In this document: positions 25,096 through 34,065 of the stretch, piece after piece
How the letters are laid out: every line of letters begins with the position of its first letter
How positions within the stretch are numbered: the stretch's first letter is position 1
Source: Verrucomicrobiota bacterium
GTDB lineage: Bacteria; Verrucomicrobiota; Verrucomicrobiae; Limisphaerales; UBA11358
Direction: 5' to 3'
NCBI GenBank assembly: GCA_014860005.1
Contig: JACZKP010000004.1
Span: 1 to 64,000 of the forward strand
Length of the DNA: 64,000 nt
The notes under the pieces: generated by a model
Told to the model about the DNA's origin: nothing
Seen by the model: the letters and a program-made list of their open reading frames with translations, nothing else
Database searches by the model: none
Position numbers and translations under genes: made by a program

Positions 25096-26426
25096 ATCCA
25101 CAAATATCCCGTTCCGGAAACCGGCTCGCCCGTGCCTTCCAGCAGACTCGTGAAGCCTGCGTGATCGAGAACCGGGGCCGGGTGGTGCAACTCATCGGAT
25201 TGGTCATCGAATCCGAAGGCCCGCTCGCGGCTGTGGGCGAGGTTTGCCGCATCGAGTCGGCACGCAATGACGAGGTCACCTTGGCGGAGGTGGTGGGATT
25301 CCGAAATCACCACGTGCTGTTGATGCCTTTAGGCGAAGTGCGCGGCATTCATCCCGGCAGCGAAGTGATTGCGCTCGGTTCACCGTTGCGGGTGCTGGTG
25401 GGAGAGGGTCTAAAGGGGCGCGTGATTGACAGTCTCGGCCGACCGCTGGACGCGCTGGGGCCGCTGGCGGCGGATCGGCAGGTCAGCGCCAATTTTCTGC
25501 CGCCGCATCCGCTCAAGCGCCAGCGAATCCAGCAGGTGTTTCAGACGGGCGTGAAAGCGGTTGACACCCTCATGCCCTGCGGCCGCGGGCAACGGCTCGG
25601 CATCTTTGCGGGCAGCGGCGTGGGTAAATCCACGCTGCTCGGCATGATCGCCAGTCGCGCGGAGGCGGACGTGAACGTCATCGCGCTCATCGGCGAGCGC
25701 GGACGCGAGGTGCGCGAGTTTATCGAAAAAGACCTGGATGAAGCCGGGCGGCGGAAGTCGGTGGTCATTGTGGCCACCTCCAACGAACCAGCGCTCGCGC
25801 GGGTAAAAGGCGCGTTCGCCGCCATGGCCATCGCCGAACATTTCCGCGATCAGGGCCAGAATGTGTTGCTGATGATGGATTCGGTGACGCGCTTCGCGAT
25901 GGCGCAACGCGAGATCGGCCTGGCCGTCGGCGAACCTCCGGCCACGCGCGGTTACACGCCCTCGGTTTTTTCGCTGCTGCCGCAGTTGCTCGAACGGGCC
26001 GGCACCGGCGAGCAAGGCTCGATCACCGGGTTGTTCACTGTGCTGGTCGAGCAGGATGACATGAACGATCCCATTGCCGACGCGGTACGTTCCATCCTGG
26101 ACGGTCACGTTGTGCTATCGCGGGAACTGGCGACGCAGAATCAATATCCCGCGATTGACGTCCTCGAAAGCGTCAGCCGGCTGGTGCGCGATCTCTGCGC
26201 CGCGGATCAACTCGAACTGGCGGGCCAGGTGCGCGAAGCGCTGGCGCTGTATCGGCGGAATCAAGATTTGATCAACATCGGCGCGTATCCGGCGGGCAGC
26301 AACGCCGCCATTGACCAGGCCATCCGGTTGCATGAACCGCTGAAACGTTTTCTGCGCCAGTCCACCGGCGAAGGATTTTCCGCCGACGAAAGCTGGCGGC
26401 TATTGGCGCAAGCCATGAAGCCATGA
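25086..26426 (+). CDS. fliI: Flagellum-specific export ATPase FliI
   Basis: A 446-residue F1-beta-like ATPase that energises substrate unloading at the export gate. Walker A is GSGVGKST (176-183), with the type III secretion ATPase signature nearby (KAVDTLMPCGRGQRLGIFAG). Walker B is in NVLLMMDSVTRFAMAQREIG, followed by GEPPATRGYTPSVFSLLPQL, diagnostic for the FliI/YscN group. Overlaps fliH by 10 bases; fliJ follows after 13. Confidence 0.97.
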   Translation: MQLNPQISRSGNRLARAFQQTREACVIENRGRVVQLIGLVIESEGPLAAVGEVCRIESARNDEVTLAEVVGFRNHHVLLMPLGEVRGIHPGSEVIALGSPLRVLVGEGLKGRVIDSLGRPLDALGPLAADRQVSANFLPPHPLKRQRIQQVFQTGVKAVDTLMPCGRGQRLGIFAGSGVGKSTLLGMIASRAEADVNVIALIGERGREVREFIEKDLDEAGRRKSVVIVATSNEPALARVKGAFAAMAIAEHFRDQGQNVLLMMDSVTRFAMAQREIGLAVGEPPATRGYTPSVFSLLPQLLERAGTGEQGSITGLFTVLVEQDDMNDPIADAVRSILDGHVVLSRELATQNQYPAIDVLESVSRLVRDLCAADQLELAGQVREALALYRRNQDLINIGAYPAGSNAAIDQAIRLHEPLKRFLRQSTGEGFSADESWRLLAQAMKP

Positions 26427-26439
26427 TCCCAACCAACCC

Positions 26440-26913
26440 ATGAAGTCGTTTCGATTCACCTTGGAAGCCGTGGCCACCGTCCGCAAACGGGCGGAAGGCA
26501 ACGCGCTTGAGTCCTACGCGCAGGCGCTGCTGTTCAGGCGGCGGGCGGTGACGGATTTGGAAGCCACCTTGCAGGAGTTGGAAACCGCTTGGGCAAGTTT
26601 GCGCAACGCACTGGCCGCTGGTTGCTCCGCCGCTCGCATGGCGCAACTGCGGAGTCACAGCCAGGCACTCGAGGCAACGCGCGAATCCCGCCGCTTCGCT
26701 TTGCAGCAGGCGGAGCGCGCCGTAAACCAGACCCTGCAACAGATGCTGGCGGCGCGACAGCAACGTGAGGTGGTGGACAAATTCCGCGGGCAACAGCGGG
26801 GACGCCACGAACGCGCGCTGGCGCGCGAAACGCAAAAGTTTCTCGACGAACTCGCCACGCAACGAACCACGCCGGCACTGGCCTGGAGAACCATCAACGA
26901 TCCGCTGGCATGA
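26440..26913 (+). CDS. fliJ: Flagellar export protein FliJ
   Basis: A 157-residue coiled-coil protein, the central stalk of the export ATPase. It starts FRFTLEAVATVRKRAEGNAL, the FliJ pattern (F-x-LE-V---R---E), and continues as a Gln/Arg/Ala-rich heptad repeat to the C terminus (QREVVDKFRGQQRGRHERAL). Located directly after fliI and overlapping the next gene by four bases. Confidence 0.85.
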   Translation: MKSFRFTLEAVATVRKRAEGNALESYAQALLFRRRAVTDLEATLQELETAWASLRNALAAGCSAARMAQLRSHSQALEATRESRRFALQQAERAVNQTLQQMLAARQQREVVDKFRGQQRGRHERALARETQKFLDELATQRTTPALAWRTINDPLA

Positions 26914-27512
26914 TCAAACTGCTGCAATCAATCTGGACCACCTCCTTTGTTGGCGCGCTGCTGTTTTGGGGGACGGTAGTCATGTTGTGGCAGGCGCCAA
27001 TTGTGGTGCCGAGCCAGGCCAATCCGGACGCCGCCATCGTTCACGGCGACGCGGCCTCCTGGAATTTCCACAATCCAGAAGTGGATCTGCTCATCACGGA
27101 GCTCAAGCTCGAAAGAGAACGTCTGGCGAAACGCACAGTGGAGTTAAATGAACTTGCCGAACGCCTCCAGGCTGAACGCCTTGAGCTCAATCAGGTGACA
27201 CAGATGGTCAACCAGTTGCAGGTGGAATTTGACCTCAACGTAGTGCGTGTGACGACCGAGGAGGCGGCCAATGTGAAACGACTGGCGCGCACCTACGCGG
27301 CCATGTCTCCCGAAGGGGCGGCCGCCATCCTCAAGCAACTGGATGAAACCACGCTGGTGAAAATTCTCGCTAACATGAAGGAGTCCGAAATCGCACTGCT
27401 CCTGGAGGCCATTGGCCGGCAGAGCGAGGCCGAAGCCCGGCGGGTGGCGGGTATTTCCGAACGCCTGCGGCTGTCGCTGCCCAATCCCAAAGAGGTGAAA
27501 CGCAGACCATGA
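26910..27512 (+). CDS. MotE-like protein (MgtE N-domain family)
   Basis: A 200-residue protein with one N-terminal transmembrane helix (about 12-35), a periplasmic coiled coil (about 65-115) and a C-terminal MgtE-N-like domain (VKRLARTYAAMSPEGAAAIL, then LDETTLVKILANMKESEIAL). Proteins of this layout next to fliJ are called MotE and in other bacteria assist the stator-ring protein MotC; some are annotated FliG-like. No motC is visible here, so the partner is open. Four-base overlaps with fliJ and fliK indicate coupled translation. Confidence 0.75.
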   Translation: MIKLLQSIWTTSFVGALLFWGTVVMLWQAPIVVPSQANPDAAIVHGDAASWNFHNPEVDLLITELKLERERLAKRTVELNELAERLQAERLELNQVTQMVNQLQVEFDLNVVRVTTEEAANVKRLARTYAAMSPEGAAAILKQLDETTLVKILANMKESEIALLLEAIGRQSEAEARRVAGISERLRLSLPNPKEVKRRP

Positions 27513-28984
27513 ACTTGCTGACTTCCATGAACCCGCCCCATGCCCGGCCGGCGTCGTCCGCTGCCGCATCGGCGGACATTCCCAAAAATATCGGAAAGCC
27601 TGCGGCAAAATCATTTAGATCCGTCCTGGATCGGACCGCTGATCAATCACTGGATCGGGCGAGCGCGCGACCGCGCAGCGGGCGAGCCAGCCCCTCAGGC
27701 GACAGCGCCGATCGGGATTCGCGAGTCGGCCTGAGACCGATGCGTGAAGAATTCAGTAAAGCACGCGTGACACCGCGGGAGGACATTGCGGTCGGGTACG
27801 TTGTTCCTGCGCTGCCGCTGCCCGCGCCGACCATGGAGGGCTTGGCACCACGGCAAAGCCCGCGTCGTGCGCTGCCGGTGCCGCAATCCGAACGTAGTCC
27901 AGGGCCTGCTTTGCTTTTCACGCCGCTGAGGGTTCAACAGTTGCCTGTGGAGGAAACAGCGGGCGCACGAACTTCAATCCCTTCAGCGCCAGTTGAGAAG
28001 AGTGCGCCGGCCATCCTTCACAAGCCGGCAACCAACACCACGGCAAACTCCAGCCGGGATTCTGACCCCGCAGATCAATTGATGGCCGACGACGCAACGG
28101 AGTCTCCGGAACTCTCATCTCTTGAAGAAATGACGGAGCGATTCGCGCCCACGTCTGAACCCAATGCAACTCCACACACCAACGCCAGAACGATATTGCG
28201 CGCGTCGGCGTCGGCTGAAAGCAGTGAGGCTGCGGTCGTAAGCAACGAACTGCTGCTGGACGGAGATGTCCGTGGCACAACCGGTGCTCAACAAGATCAG
28301 ACGATGAAAAACGCTGTCAAACAGAACGAAATTGCCGCCTCTGCCAAGCAACTGTTGCCGGAAGCGCAGGATGTTGCGTTTCGCTCCGTCCAGACCGAAG
28401 CCGGCCTTGCACGACGAGAGAATATCGTGGATTCACTTTCCGCTGACACCCTCGTCAACTCCGCAAACTTGCGCGGATTGCCGACACCGGCAGATGCAGA
28501 AGCATTGTCAACCGGCGATGGGTTTGCGGCCCGGCTCTCCCCGATGGGGCGCATGGCTGAGGTGGTTGCCCGCGAGGTGTGGATGTTCAAACAAACCGCC
28601 AGCGACACGGTCGAAGTGATATTGACGCCGGACCAGCACACACAGATTTCACTCCGTTTACAGTGGCGGGATGGCGCGGTGGAGGCACAGGCGCGCTGCC
28701 AGCAGGGCGACTTTCACGCTTTCCGCGCGCAGTGGCCGGCATTGCAGGAGGCCCTCGCGCATCAAGGCGTGCGATTGGCAGCATTGACCCCCGCAACGCA
28801 CACGGGTTTGGCAGGATGGTTCGGTTCATCTGGTTTTGGCCAGTCGGCCAACGGCGGTTCACCGCATCACGAGACTTCCTCCGCGTGGACCGAGTTGCCG
28901 CCGATCATGATCCCGGAGAAGTCAAGCGCCACACCACTTAGGGCGCCGTACTCCGCGCATCGCCTCCTTGAATCCTGGGCTTAA
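27509..28984 (+). CDS. fliK: Flagellar hook-length control protein FliK
   Basis: A 491-residue protein that measures hook length and triggers the export substrate switch in FlhB. The first 330 residues are low-complexity, rich in Ala, Ser, Pro, Glu and Arg and presumably disordered, as in other FliK ruler regions. The C-terminal domain (about 355-435: [45 protein letters not shown]) corresponds to the Flg_hook domain, though the usual LxPxxLGxVxV motif is divergent. Its place before flgD supports the call. Confidence 0.82.
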   Translation: MNLLTSMNPPHARPASSAAASADIPKNIGKPAAKSFRSVLDRTADQSLDRASARPRSGRASPSGDSADRDSRVGLRPMREEFSKARVTPREDIAVGYVVPALPLPAPTMEGLAPRQSPRRALPVPQSERSPGPALLFTPLRVQQLPVEETAGARTSIPSAPVEKSAPAILHKPATNTTANSSRDSDPADQLMADDATESPELSSLEEMTERFAPTSEPNATPHTNARTILRASASAESSEAAVVSNELLLDGDVRGTTGAQQDQTMKNAVKQNEIAASAKQLLPEAQDVAFRSVQTEAGLARRENIVDSLSADTLVNSANLRGLPTPADAEALSTGDGFAARLSPMGRMAEVVAREVWMFKQTASDTVEVILTPDQHTQISLRLQWRDGAVEAQARCQQGDFHAFRAQWPALQEALAHQGVRLAALTPATHTGLAGWFGSSGFGQSANGGSPHHETSSAWTELPPIMIPEKSSATPLRAPYSAHRLLESWA

Positions 28985-28992
28985 GGACATTT

Positions 28993-29412
28993 ATGGATAT
29001 CAGTTCCATCAGCAACTATTCGAACGCCACCTACGCCGCGGATCGCGTCCCGATTCAAACGCTTGGTCAGGCCGACTTTCTCAAACTGCTCGTTACACAA
29101 ATGACGTCGCAGGATCCGCTTAATCCGCAGAAAGACACTGATTTCATTGCCCAGATGGCACAGTTCAGCGCGCTGGAGCAGAGCAAGACGATGCAGCAGG
29201 ATATCGCCCGGCTGCGCTCGCAGCAGGAACTGCTACAGGCCAGTTCGCTGCTCGGGCAAACCGTGGAACTCCAGGTCAATTCGGAAATTCGGGCAATCGG
29301 CGTCGTCAGCGCGGTGCGGATTGAAGCTGGAACTCCGAAAATTGTTGTCGGAGAGAACTCGTACGATTTGAGCCAGGTCCTGACAATTGCGCCAACCTTG
29401 CCTGAACCGTAA
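28993..29412 (+). CDS. flgD: Flagellar hook assembly scaffold FlgD
   Basis: Caps the growing hook. The 139-residue protein has the FlgD N-terminal signature [20 protein letters not shown] (about 24-43) then [20 protein letters not shown], and a region [10 protein letters not shown] (about 81-90) that leads into the hook-cap part. At 139 residues it lacks most of the FlgD C-terminal tudor/Fn3 domains found in the 220-residue enterobacterial protein. Its last 55 residues are closely similar to the next gene. Confidence 0.93.
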   Translation: MDISSISNYSNATYAADRVPIQTLGQADFLKLLVTQMTSQDPLNPQKDTDFIAQMAQFSALEQSKTMQQDIARLRSQQELLQASSLLGQTVELQVNSEIRAIGVVSAVRIEAGTPKIVVGENSYDLSQVLTIAPTLPEP

Positions 29413-29431
29413 CCTCAACCCAGGAGATTCC

Positions 29432-29680
29432 ATGTATCATTCTTCACTCGCATTCAGCAGCCGCCCACCGTTACCTGCGGATGGGTTCAACACCTTGCGT
29501 ATGAACATGGCCAAGGCCATGATCGGGCAGACCGTGGATTTGATGGCGGACGCACACCGCATTACCCATGGAATCGTGGCCGGTGTGATCACGGAGGCAG
29601 GGATACCAAAACTTGTGGTGGGCCGCAGAGTCTATGATCTAAGCCAGATGCTTACGGCCACGCCGACACCCCTCAACTAA
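29432..29680 (+). CDS. Partial FlgD paralogue (C-terminal half only)
   Basis: An 82-residue protein whose residues 25-80 (MIGQTVDLMA, GIVAGVITEAGIPKLVVG, YDLSQMLTATPT) align with the end of FlgD ([40 protein letters not shown]). About half of the positions are identical. It lacks the N-terminal part of FlgD needed for export and hook-cap assembly, so it is probably a tandem duplicate that was shortened. The ATG 29432 follows CAGGAG at normal spacing, suggesting that it is translated. Function unknown; a hook-cap accessory is possible. Confidence 0.7.
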   Translation: MYHSSLAFSSRPPLPADGFNTLRMNMAKAMIGQTVDLMADAHRITHGIVAGVITEAGIPKLVVGRRVYDLSQMLTATPTPLN

Positions 29681-29702
29681 AACAAATCCAAACTCAATAC
29701 CT

Positions 29703-30551
29703 ATGCTTCGCTCCCTCAACTCCGGTGTCAGTGGCATCCAACAGTTTCAGGGCCGGCTGGATGTCATTGGCAACAACATTGCCAACTCCAACACCATTGC
29801 CTATAAAACCGCGCGTGCGGATTTTGCCGACGCCTTCAGCCAGACGCTAAAGGCGTCAAGCACCGGCACCGCCGGCATGCAGATCGGTTCCGGGGTCGCC
29901 ACGTCCGCGATCAAGAACAATTTCACGCAGGGCGCGCCGACCAGCACCGGGGTCAAGACCGATTTGTACATTTCGGGTGAAGGATTCTTCATGGTGCAGG
30001 ACCCGGTCAGCGGCGTGGAGTACGCCACCCGGGCCGGGGATTTCAAAGTGGACTCCAGCGGCTATCTGGTCACCAACACCGGCCTCCGCGTGCAAGGGTT
30101 CGCCAACTCTGGCCTGGCGACGCGAGGAGACCTGCAAATTGACGGCAGCGGACGACCCGCAACCTCGGATCCCAACGCCTCGTTCCTGGGTTACAGCATT
30201 GATAACGAGGGCCGGATTAACGTGTATCTTTCCGACAACACCGAATTCGTGCGCGGTCAGGTGTTGCTGCAAACTTTCCGCGATCCGCAGGCGCTGCTCA
30301 AGGAGGGCGACAATCTCTACTCCGGTATTAGTGCCGCGGGGCCGCTGGGCGGCAACGCTTCACCCCAGGCGGAGGCGCCAGGCACCAACGGCCTGGGCCG
30401 CGTGCAGGCGGGTGCGCTCGAATTGTCGAATGTGGACCTGGCCAATGAATTTGCCAGCCTCATTACCACCCAGCGCGGTTTTCAAGCCAGTGCCCGCATC
30501 ATCACCACCAGCGACGAGGTCCTTCAGGAACTCGTCAACATGAAGCGTTAA
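29703..30551 (+). CDS. flgE: Flagellar hook protein FlgE (short form)
   Basis: A 282-residue hook/rod-family protein. The N terminus is MLRSLNSGVSGIQQFQGRLD then VIGNNIANSNTIAYK, with YISGEGFFMV at about 90 and the C-terminal ELSNVDLANEFASLITTQRG and FQASARIITTSDEVLQELVN. Position between flgD and fliL fits FlgE, but the length is that of FlgG/FlgF; enterobacterial FlgE has about 400 residues. The hook would then be built from D0/Dc/D1 domains with little or no D2. No other hook gene is seen in the window. Confidence 0.85.
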   Translation: MLRSLNSGVSGIQQFQGRLDVIGNNIANSNTIAYKTARADFADAFSQTLKASSTGTAGMQIGSGVATSAIKNNFTQGAPTSTGVKTDLYISGEGFFMVQDPVSGVEYATRAGDFKVDSSGYLVTNTGLRVQGFANSGLATRGDLQIDGSGRPATSDPNASFLGYSIDNEGRINVYLSDNTEFVRGQVLLQTFRDPQALLKEGDNLYSGISAAGPLGGNASPQAEAPGTNGLGRVQAGALELSNVDLANEFASLITTQRGFQASARIITTSDEVLQELVNMKR

Positions 30552-30563
30552 CCTGCAAAAGCC

Positions 30564-31151
30564 ATGGCTACGAATCGTATGGATGGTCTCACTGCGGAAA
30601 ACGGCACGGACCCGGCGTCCGTGAAAGAGGCCGTGACTGCGGTGACTGCGGTCCCCGGTGGTTTCAAAGCGTGGCTGCCGCTGATCGCCAACGTAATCCT
30701 GATGCCGGTACTGGCCTATGTGATGACGGTCTTTGTATTGCTGCCCAAAATGAATTCCGGCACCCACGCCGGGCAGGAAGCGGGCGAAAGCGTCAGCGCG
30801 GGCGATTCCAGCGGGAGTCAGGGCGGGAAGGATGCTTCCGCCAAGAACAAGGTCAACGTTCCCTTGAGCAACAAAGTGCTGGTGAATGTGTCCGGGACCA
30901 TGGGTACACGTTATCTGCTCGCAAACATCACCCTGGTGGGCACCAAACCCGACTTGAAAGAGGCGGTGGAAAAGAACGACGCTCAGCTTCGCGACGTGGC
31001 TGCCAGCGTATTGGGCAACAAAACGATCACCGATATTGACAAGCCCGGGGCGCGAAACCTGATCCGCACGGAACTGATTTCAGCCTTCAACAACGTGCTG
31101 GGTGGTGGCAGGGTCGTCGAGGTTTTCTTCACCGAATTCGCCATTCAGTAA
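30564..31151 (+). CDS. fliL: Flagellar basal body-associated protein FliL
   Basis: A 195-residue, single-pass membrane protein that stabilises the stator. A cytoplasmic N terminus is followed by a transmembrane helix at about 38-59 (LIANVILMPVLAYVMTVFVL), a Gly/Ser-rich linker (about 65-90) and a periplasmic domain with VNVSGTMGTRYLLANITLVG and the conserved C-terminal LIRTELISAFNNVLGGG then VFFTEFAIQ. It precedes fliM as is usual. Confidence 0.92.
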   Translation: MATNRMDGLTAENGTDPASVKEAVTAVTAVPGGFKAWLPLIANVILMPVLAYVMTVFVLLPKMNSGTHAGQEAGESVSAGDSSGSQGGKDASAKNKVNVPLSNKVLVNVSGTMGTRYLLANITLVGTKPDLKEAVEKNDAQLRDVAASVLGNKTITDIDKPGARNLIRTELISAFNNVLGGGRVVEVFFTEFAIQ

Positions 31152-31158
31152 CCAAGCC

Positions 31159-32184
31159 ATGGAACCCACGGAAACGAATCAACCGTTCCCTGAATCTCCC
31201 GAGGCAATTCCGGCGACTTTGGAATCATTCGGTTCGTCCCCCAAAACGGCGATTATGGATTCCCCATCGCCGACTGACGCCCTGCTGGGAGCTGCTCCCG
31301 TCATTGAAGCCCGGCTATACGAGGTGGCGCAAGGCCCGGTGTTCTCGGCGCACGAAATGCGCCGGCTTGAGGCAGACTACGAGGAGCTTCTGCAGCGGTT
31401 GACTGGACGCCTTTCCCTCTATTTTCGGAGCGAATGTGAACTTGAACTGGAATCGCTGAAAACCTCCACATTCCGGCAATGGGTCAGCGGCCGGCTGCAG
31501 CCCACTCACCTGACGCTGTTCAAGGTGGAGCCATGGCGCGGCATCGGTGTGCTGGAAATCAGCCCGGCCCTCGGGCTGGCGATGACTGACCGGCTCATGG
31601 GCGGTTCAGGCCAGGCAGCTACGGTCAGCCGCGAATTGAGCGAAATCGAAACTGCCTTGCTCGATCAAGTGGCACAATTCGTTACCGAAGCCTGGTGCGC
31701 CCAGTGGCAACGGTGGCAGGAATTGACACCCGCATTGCTCGGGCACGAAAGTGACGCTCGCTACCTCCAAACTTCGCCGCCAGACAGCACGATGCTGGTG
31801 GCTGCGATCCATGCCCGTCTAGGCGATTGCCGCGGCCAGATACAACTCGCGTTACCGCTCGCCACGATCGAGGTCTTGATTCAGAAACTGCGCGCCGAAC
31901 TTAAACCGGCAGTCGGAGACGACACCAACGCAGCCACGCCGAGAGCCCTGCGTTGGAATGCTGCGCTTGATGACATGACGATGGCCCTAACCGCCGATTT
32001 GCCCGGGCTGCCTTTAACGGCCCGTTCCATTCCTCAACTCAAAGTTGGCGATACGCTGGAATTGCCCGCAAATGCCACAAATCAAGTGCATTTGCGTCTG
32101 GGCGGTTTGACGCGCTTCATCGGACGTCTTGGCACGCGCGATGATCATTGGGCTGTGGAACTCACCGACGTTCTCAAACCCTGA
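31159..32184 (+). CDS. fliM: Flagellar motor switch protein FliM
   Basis: A 341-residue C-ring protein. The FliM core is clear: RRLEADYEELLQRLTGRLSL, a segment FKVEPWRGIGVLEISPALGL, then MTDRLMGGSGQAATVSRELS with IETALLDQVAQFVTEAW, and a C-terminal SpoA-like end (IPQLKVGDTLELP, VHLRLGGLTRFIGRLG). The N terminus (about 35 Pro/Ser/Glu-rich residues) lacks the LSQ-x-EIDALL motif with which FliM normally binds phospho-CheY; only a trace (TDALL at about 36-40) remains. ATG 31159 is the natural start; upstream codons overlap fliL. Confidence 0.9.
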   Translation: MEPTETNQPFPESPEAIPATLESFGSSPKTAIMDSPSPTDALLGAAPVIEARLYEVAQGPVFSAHEMRRLEADYEELLQRLTGRLSLYFRSECELELESLKTSTFRQWVSGRLQPTHLTLFKVEPWRGIGVLEISPALGLAMTDRLMGGSGQAATVSRELSEIETALLDQVAQFVTEAWCAQWQRWQELTPALLGHESDARYLQTSPPDSTMLVAAIHARLGDCRGQIQLALPLATIEVLIQKLRAELKPAVGDDTNAATPRALRWNAALDDMTMALTADLPGLPLTARSIPQLKVGDTLELPANATNQVHLRLGGLTRFIGRLGTRDDHWAVELTDVLKP

Positions 32185-32197
32185 ACTGCTGCCAATT

Positions 32198-32461
32198 ATG
32201 AACCCCACCGCCGAATATCCGCCGAATCTCGACATCGTCCTGGACGTGCCCGTGAGCCTTACCGTGGAACTGGGCTCCTGCCAGTTGCCCATGCGCGACG
32301 TGCTTCACCTCACCGCTGGCTCCGTGGTGCAACTGGATAAAGCCGCTGGTACGCCGGTTGATCTGCGCGTCAACCACAAGCTCGTGGCGCGCGGGGAAGT
32401 AGTGATGGTCGGGGAGCGTCTCGGCATTCGCATCACTGAACTGGTCAATTCCTCCGGTTAG
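32198..32461 (+). CDS. fliN: Flagellar motor switch protein FliN
   Basis: An 87-residue C-ring component consisting of one SpoA domain: LDIVLDVPVSLTVELGSCQL, DVLHLTAGSVVQLDKAAGTP, VDLRVNHKLVARGEVVMVGE, LGIRITELV. This is the complete FliN core without the N-terminal extension of longer homologues. Last gene of the flgB operon; a 180-base gap with the fliO sigma-54 promoter follows. Confidence 0.95.
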   Translation: MNPTAEYPPNLDIVLDVPVSLTVELGSCQLPMRDVLHLTAGSVVQLDKAAGTPVDLRVNHKLVARGEVVMVGERLGIRITELVNSSG

Positions 32462-32530
32462 TACCGGCCTTCGCGGTCAATTCCTCGTCTTCAATCCGGC
32501 GCGGTTAACTTTGCCGAGCTCTCCTCTGTT

Positions 32531-32550
32531 CGGGTGGCATTTTCTGCCAC
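32531..32550 (+). promoter_or_regulatory. Candidate enhancer upstream of fliO
   Basis: CGGGTGGCATTTTCTG (32531-32546) fits CSGGNRRCATTTTCYS; CATTTTC ends 57 bases before the -24 box. Here the site is also a perfect dyad, GTGGCA-N5-TGCCAC (32534-32550), as expected for a dimeric Fis-type activator. Confidence 0.6.
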
Positions 32551-32601
32551 TCATCCGTGCGTTGCGTCTTGAAAGGCCCGGTTTCATTGGCATTTTCGCG
32601 C

Positions 32602-32617
32602 TGGCACCTCCGTTGCT
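32602..32617 (+). promoter_or_regulatory. Sigma-54 promoter of the fliO operon
   Basis: TGGCAC-N5-TTGCT: a full consensus match with GG and GC ten bases apart. Predicted start near 32628, 14 bases before the fliO ATG. A GCATTTTC (32590-32597) is four bases upstream. Confidence 0.93.
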
Positions 32618-32641
32618 TAACCGACGCTGGACAATTCGAGT

Positions 32642-33157
32642 ATGGTAATCGCGCCCATCCATCAACGAGAAAATCGCATCGAACCGATGCGGCACGACCG
32701 CGTCGGTGTAGCGCTGATGGTTGTGCTGGCGATAACAATCCTGGCGGCGGCGAGCCTCTCGGCGCAACCGGTGATTTCCACCAACGCGCCCTCCACTGCG
32801 GATTTGCCCGGCTCGACTTCCGTCGTTTTCTCCCTGGTCCGCGTCCTGGGCGCGCTTGGGCTGGTCTTCGCGGTGTTCTTCGGCGGCCTCTGGGTTTTTC
32901 GCAACTGGCAGCGATTCACCGTGCGCAATGGCCAGCCGGCCAAGCTCAATGTGATCGAGGTCAAATCACTGGGTCCGCGGCACGCGCTCTACGTTGTCGG
33001 TTATGAACAACAACGCATCCTGATCGCGTCCTCCCCCACCGGCGTCAGCATGTTGACCAACCTGCCGGCCTCCGAATTGGACGCCGCCGAGGCTGCCACC
33101 GTACCGCGGCCCACGTTTGCCGAGTCTTTGCGTCAGGCCCTCCACCGCAAATCATGA
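32642..33157 (+). CDS. fliO: Flagellar biosynthetic protein FliO
   Basis: A 171-residue protein that helps assemble the FliP ring. It has a hydrophobic N-terminal segment (about 23-41, VALMVVLAITILAAASLSA), a second membrane helix (about 60-80, LVRVLGALGLVFAVFFGGLW) and then the FliO motif LNVIEVKSLGPRHALYVVGY with EQQRILIASSPTGVSML. It begins 14 bases after the predicted sigma-54 start point and overlaps fliP by four bases. Confidence 0.88.
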   Translation: MVIAPIHQRENRIEPMRHDRVGVALMVVLAITILAAASLSAQPVISTNAPSTADLPGSTSVVFSLVRVLGALGLVFAVFFGGLWVFRNWQRFTVRNGQPAKLNVIEVKSLGPRHALYVVGYEQQRILIASSPTGVSMLTNLPASELDAAEAATVPRPTFAESLRQALHRKS

Positions 33158-34008
33158 ATTCTCCCTCCCTGCCTCCGCCGCCCATCGCGCCCTTCGGCCC
33201 GGAACGCCCGCGCCACCGTCGCTGGCTGATCGTCGGCCTTCTGGTTTTGATGAGCGCACTGTGGGACGGAGCAGCTCCCGCGGTGGCGCAGGTCGTGGCC
33301 CCCACCAATTCGACTTCGCTCACCGCTGGAGTGGTGCCGTTTCGTTTGAACCTGGGGGTGGAAGCGGCGCAGGAACCGCAGGACGTGGACGTGGCGATCA
33401 AAGTCCTCTTCACCATTACGCTGCTGACGCTGGCGCCTTCGATCATCCTGTTGATGACGTGTTTCACCCGGATTGTCATCGTGCTTTCCTTTGTTCGCTC
33501 CGCACTGTCGTTGCAGGGCACGCCGGCCAACCAGATCATCATTGGTCTCTCATTGTTCATCACCTACTTCATCATGGAGCCGGTGTGGTCTCAGATTGAC
33601 TCTCAGGCCTTGCAACCGTACATGGCCAAGCAGATCACCAGCGCGCAGGCGTTGGACGAGGCGGCCAAACCCATCCGCGCCTTTATGCTCCGGCAGACGC
33701 GGCCCAAAGACGTGGAATTGTTTGTGGCGCTGGCCAAGCTGCCGCCCACCTCGCCGGAACTGTTGCCGCTCAAGGTGGTGATCCCCGGTTTCATCATCAG
33801 CGAGCTGCGCACCGCCTTTCAGATGGGATTCCTGCTGTTCGTGCCCTTCATTCTCATTGATCTGGTGGTGGCCACCGTGCTGATGAGCCTGGGCATGATG
33901 ATGATGCCGCCGGCGACGATTTCCCTCCCGCTCAAGATCCTCCTGTTTGTGCTGGTGGACGGCTGGGAATTGGTGGTGCGGTCGCTGGTGTTGAGCTTTG
34001 GGGGATGA
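33154..34008 (+). CDS. fliP: Flagellar export gate protein FliP
   Basis: A 284-residue core component of the export gate. After a signal-like hydrophobic segment (about 25-45) it has the FliP signatures ITLLTLAPSIILLMTCFTRI with VIVLSFVRSALSLQGTPANQ, and near the C terminus FIISELRTAFQMGFLLFVPF then LIDLVVATVLMSLGMMMMPP. Forms a pentameric pore with FliQ and FliR. Overlaps fliO; a 57-base gap to fliQ follows. Confidence 0.97.
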   Translation: MNSPSLPPPPIAPFGPERPRHRRWLIVGLLVLMSALWDGAAPAVAQVVAPTNSTSLTAGVVPFRLNLGVEAAQEPQDVDVAIKVLFTITLLTLAPSIILLMTCFTRIVIVLSFVRSALSLQGTPANQIIIGLSLFITYFIMEPVWSQIDSQALQPYMAKQITSAQALDEAAKPIRAFMLRQTRPKDVELFVALAKLPPTSPELLPLKVVIPGFIISELRTAFQMGFLLFVPFILIDLVVATVLMSLGMMMMPPATISLPLKILLFVLVDGWELVVRSLVLSFGG

Positions 34009-34065
34009 AGCGTGGCGGCGTTGAGTTGATTTCGCCCAAGACCAATAAAACGTCTTTTTGAAGCT

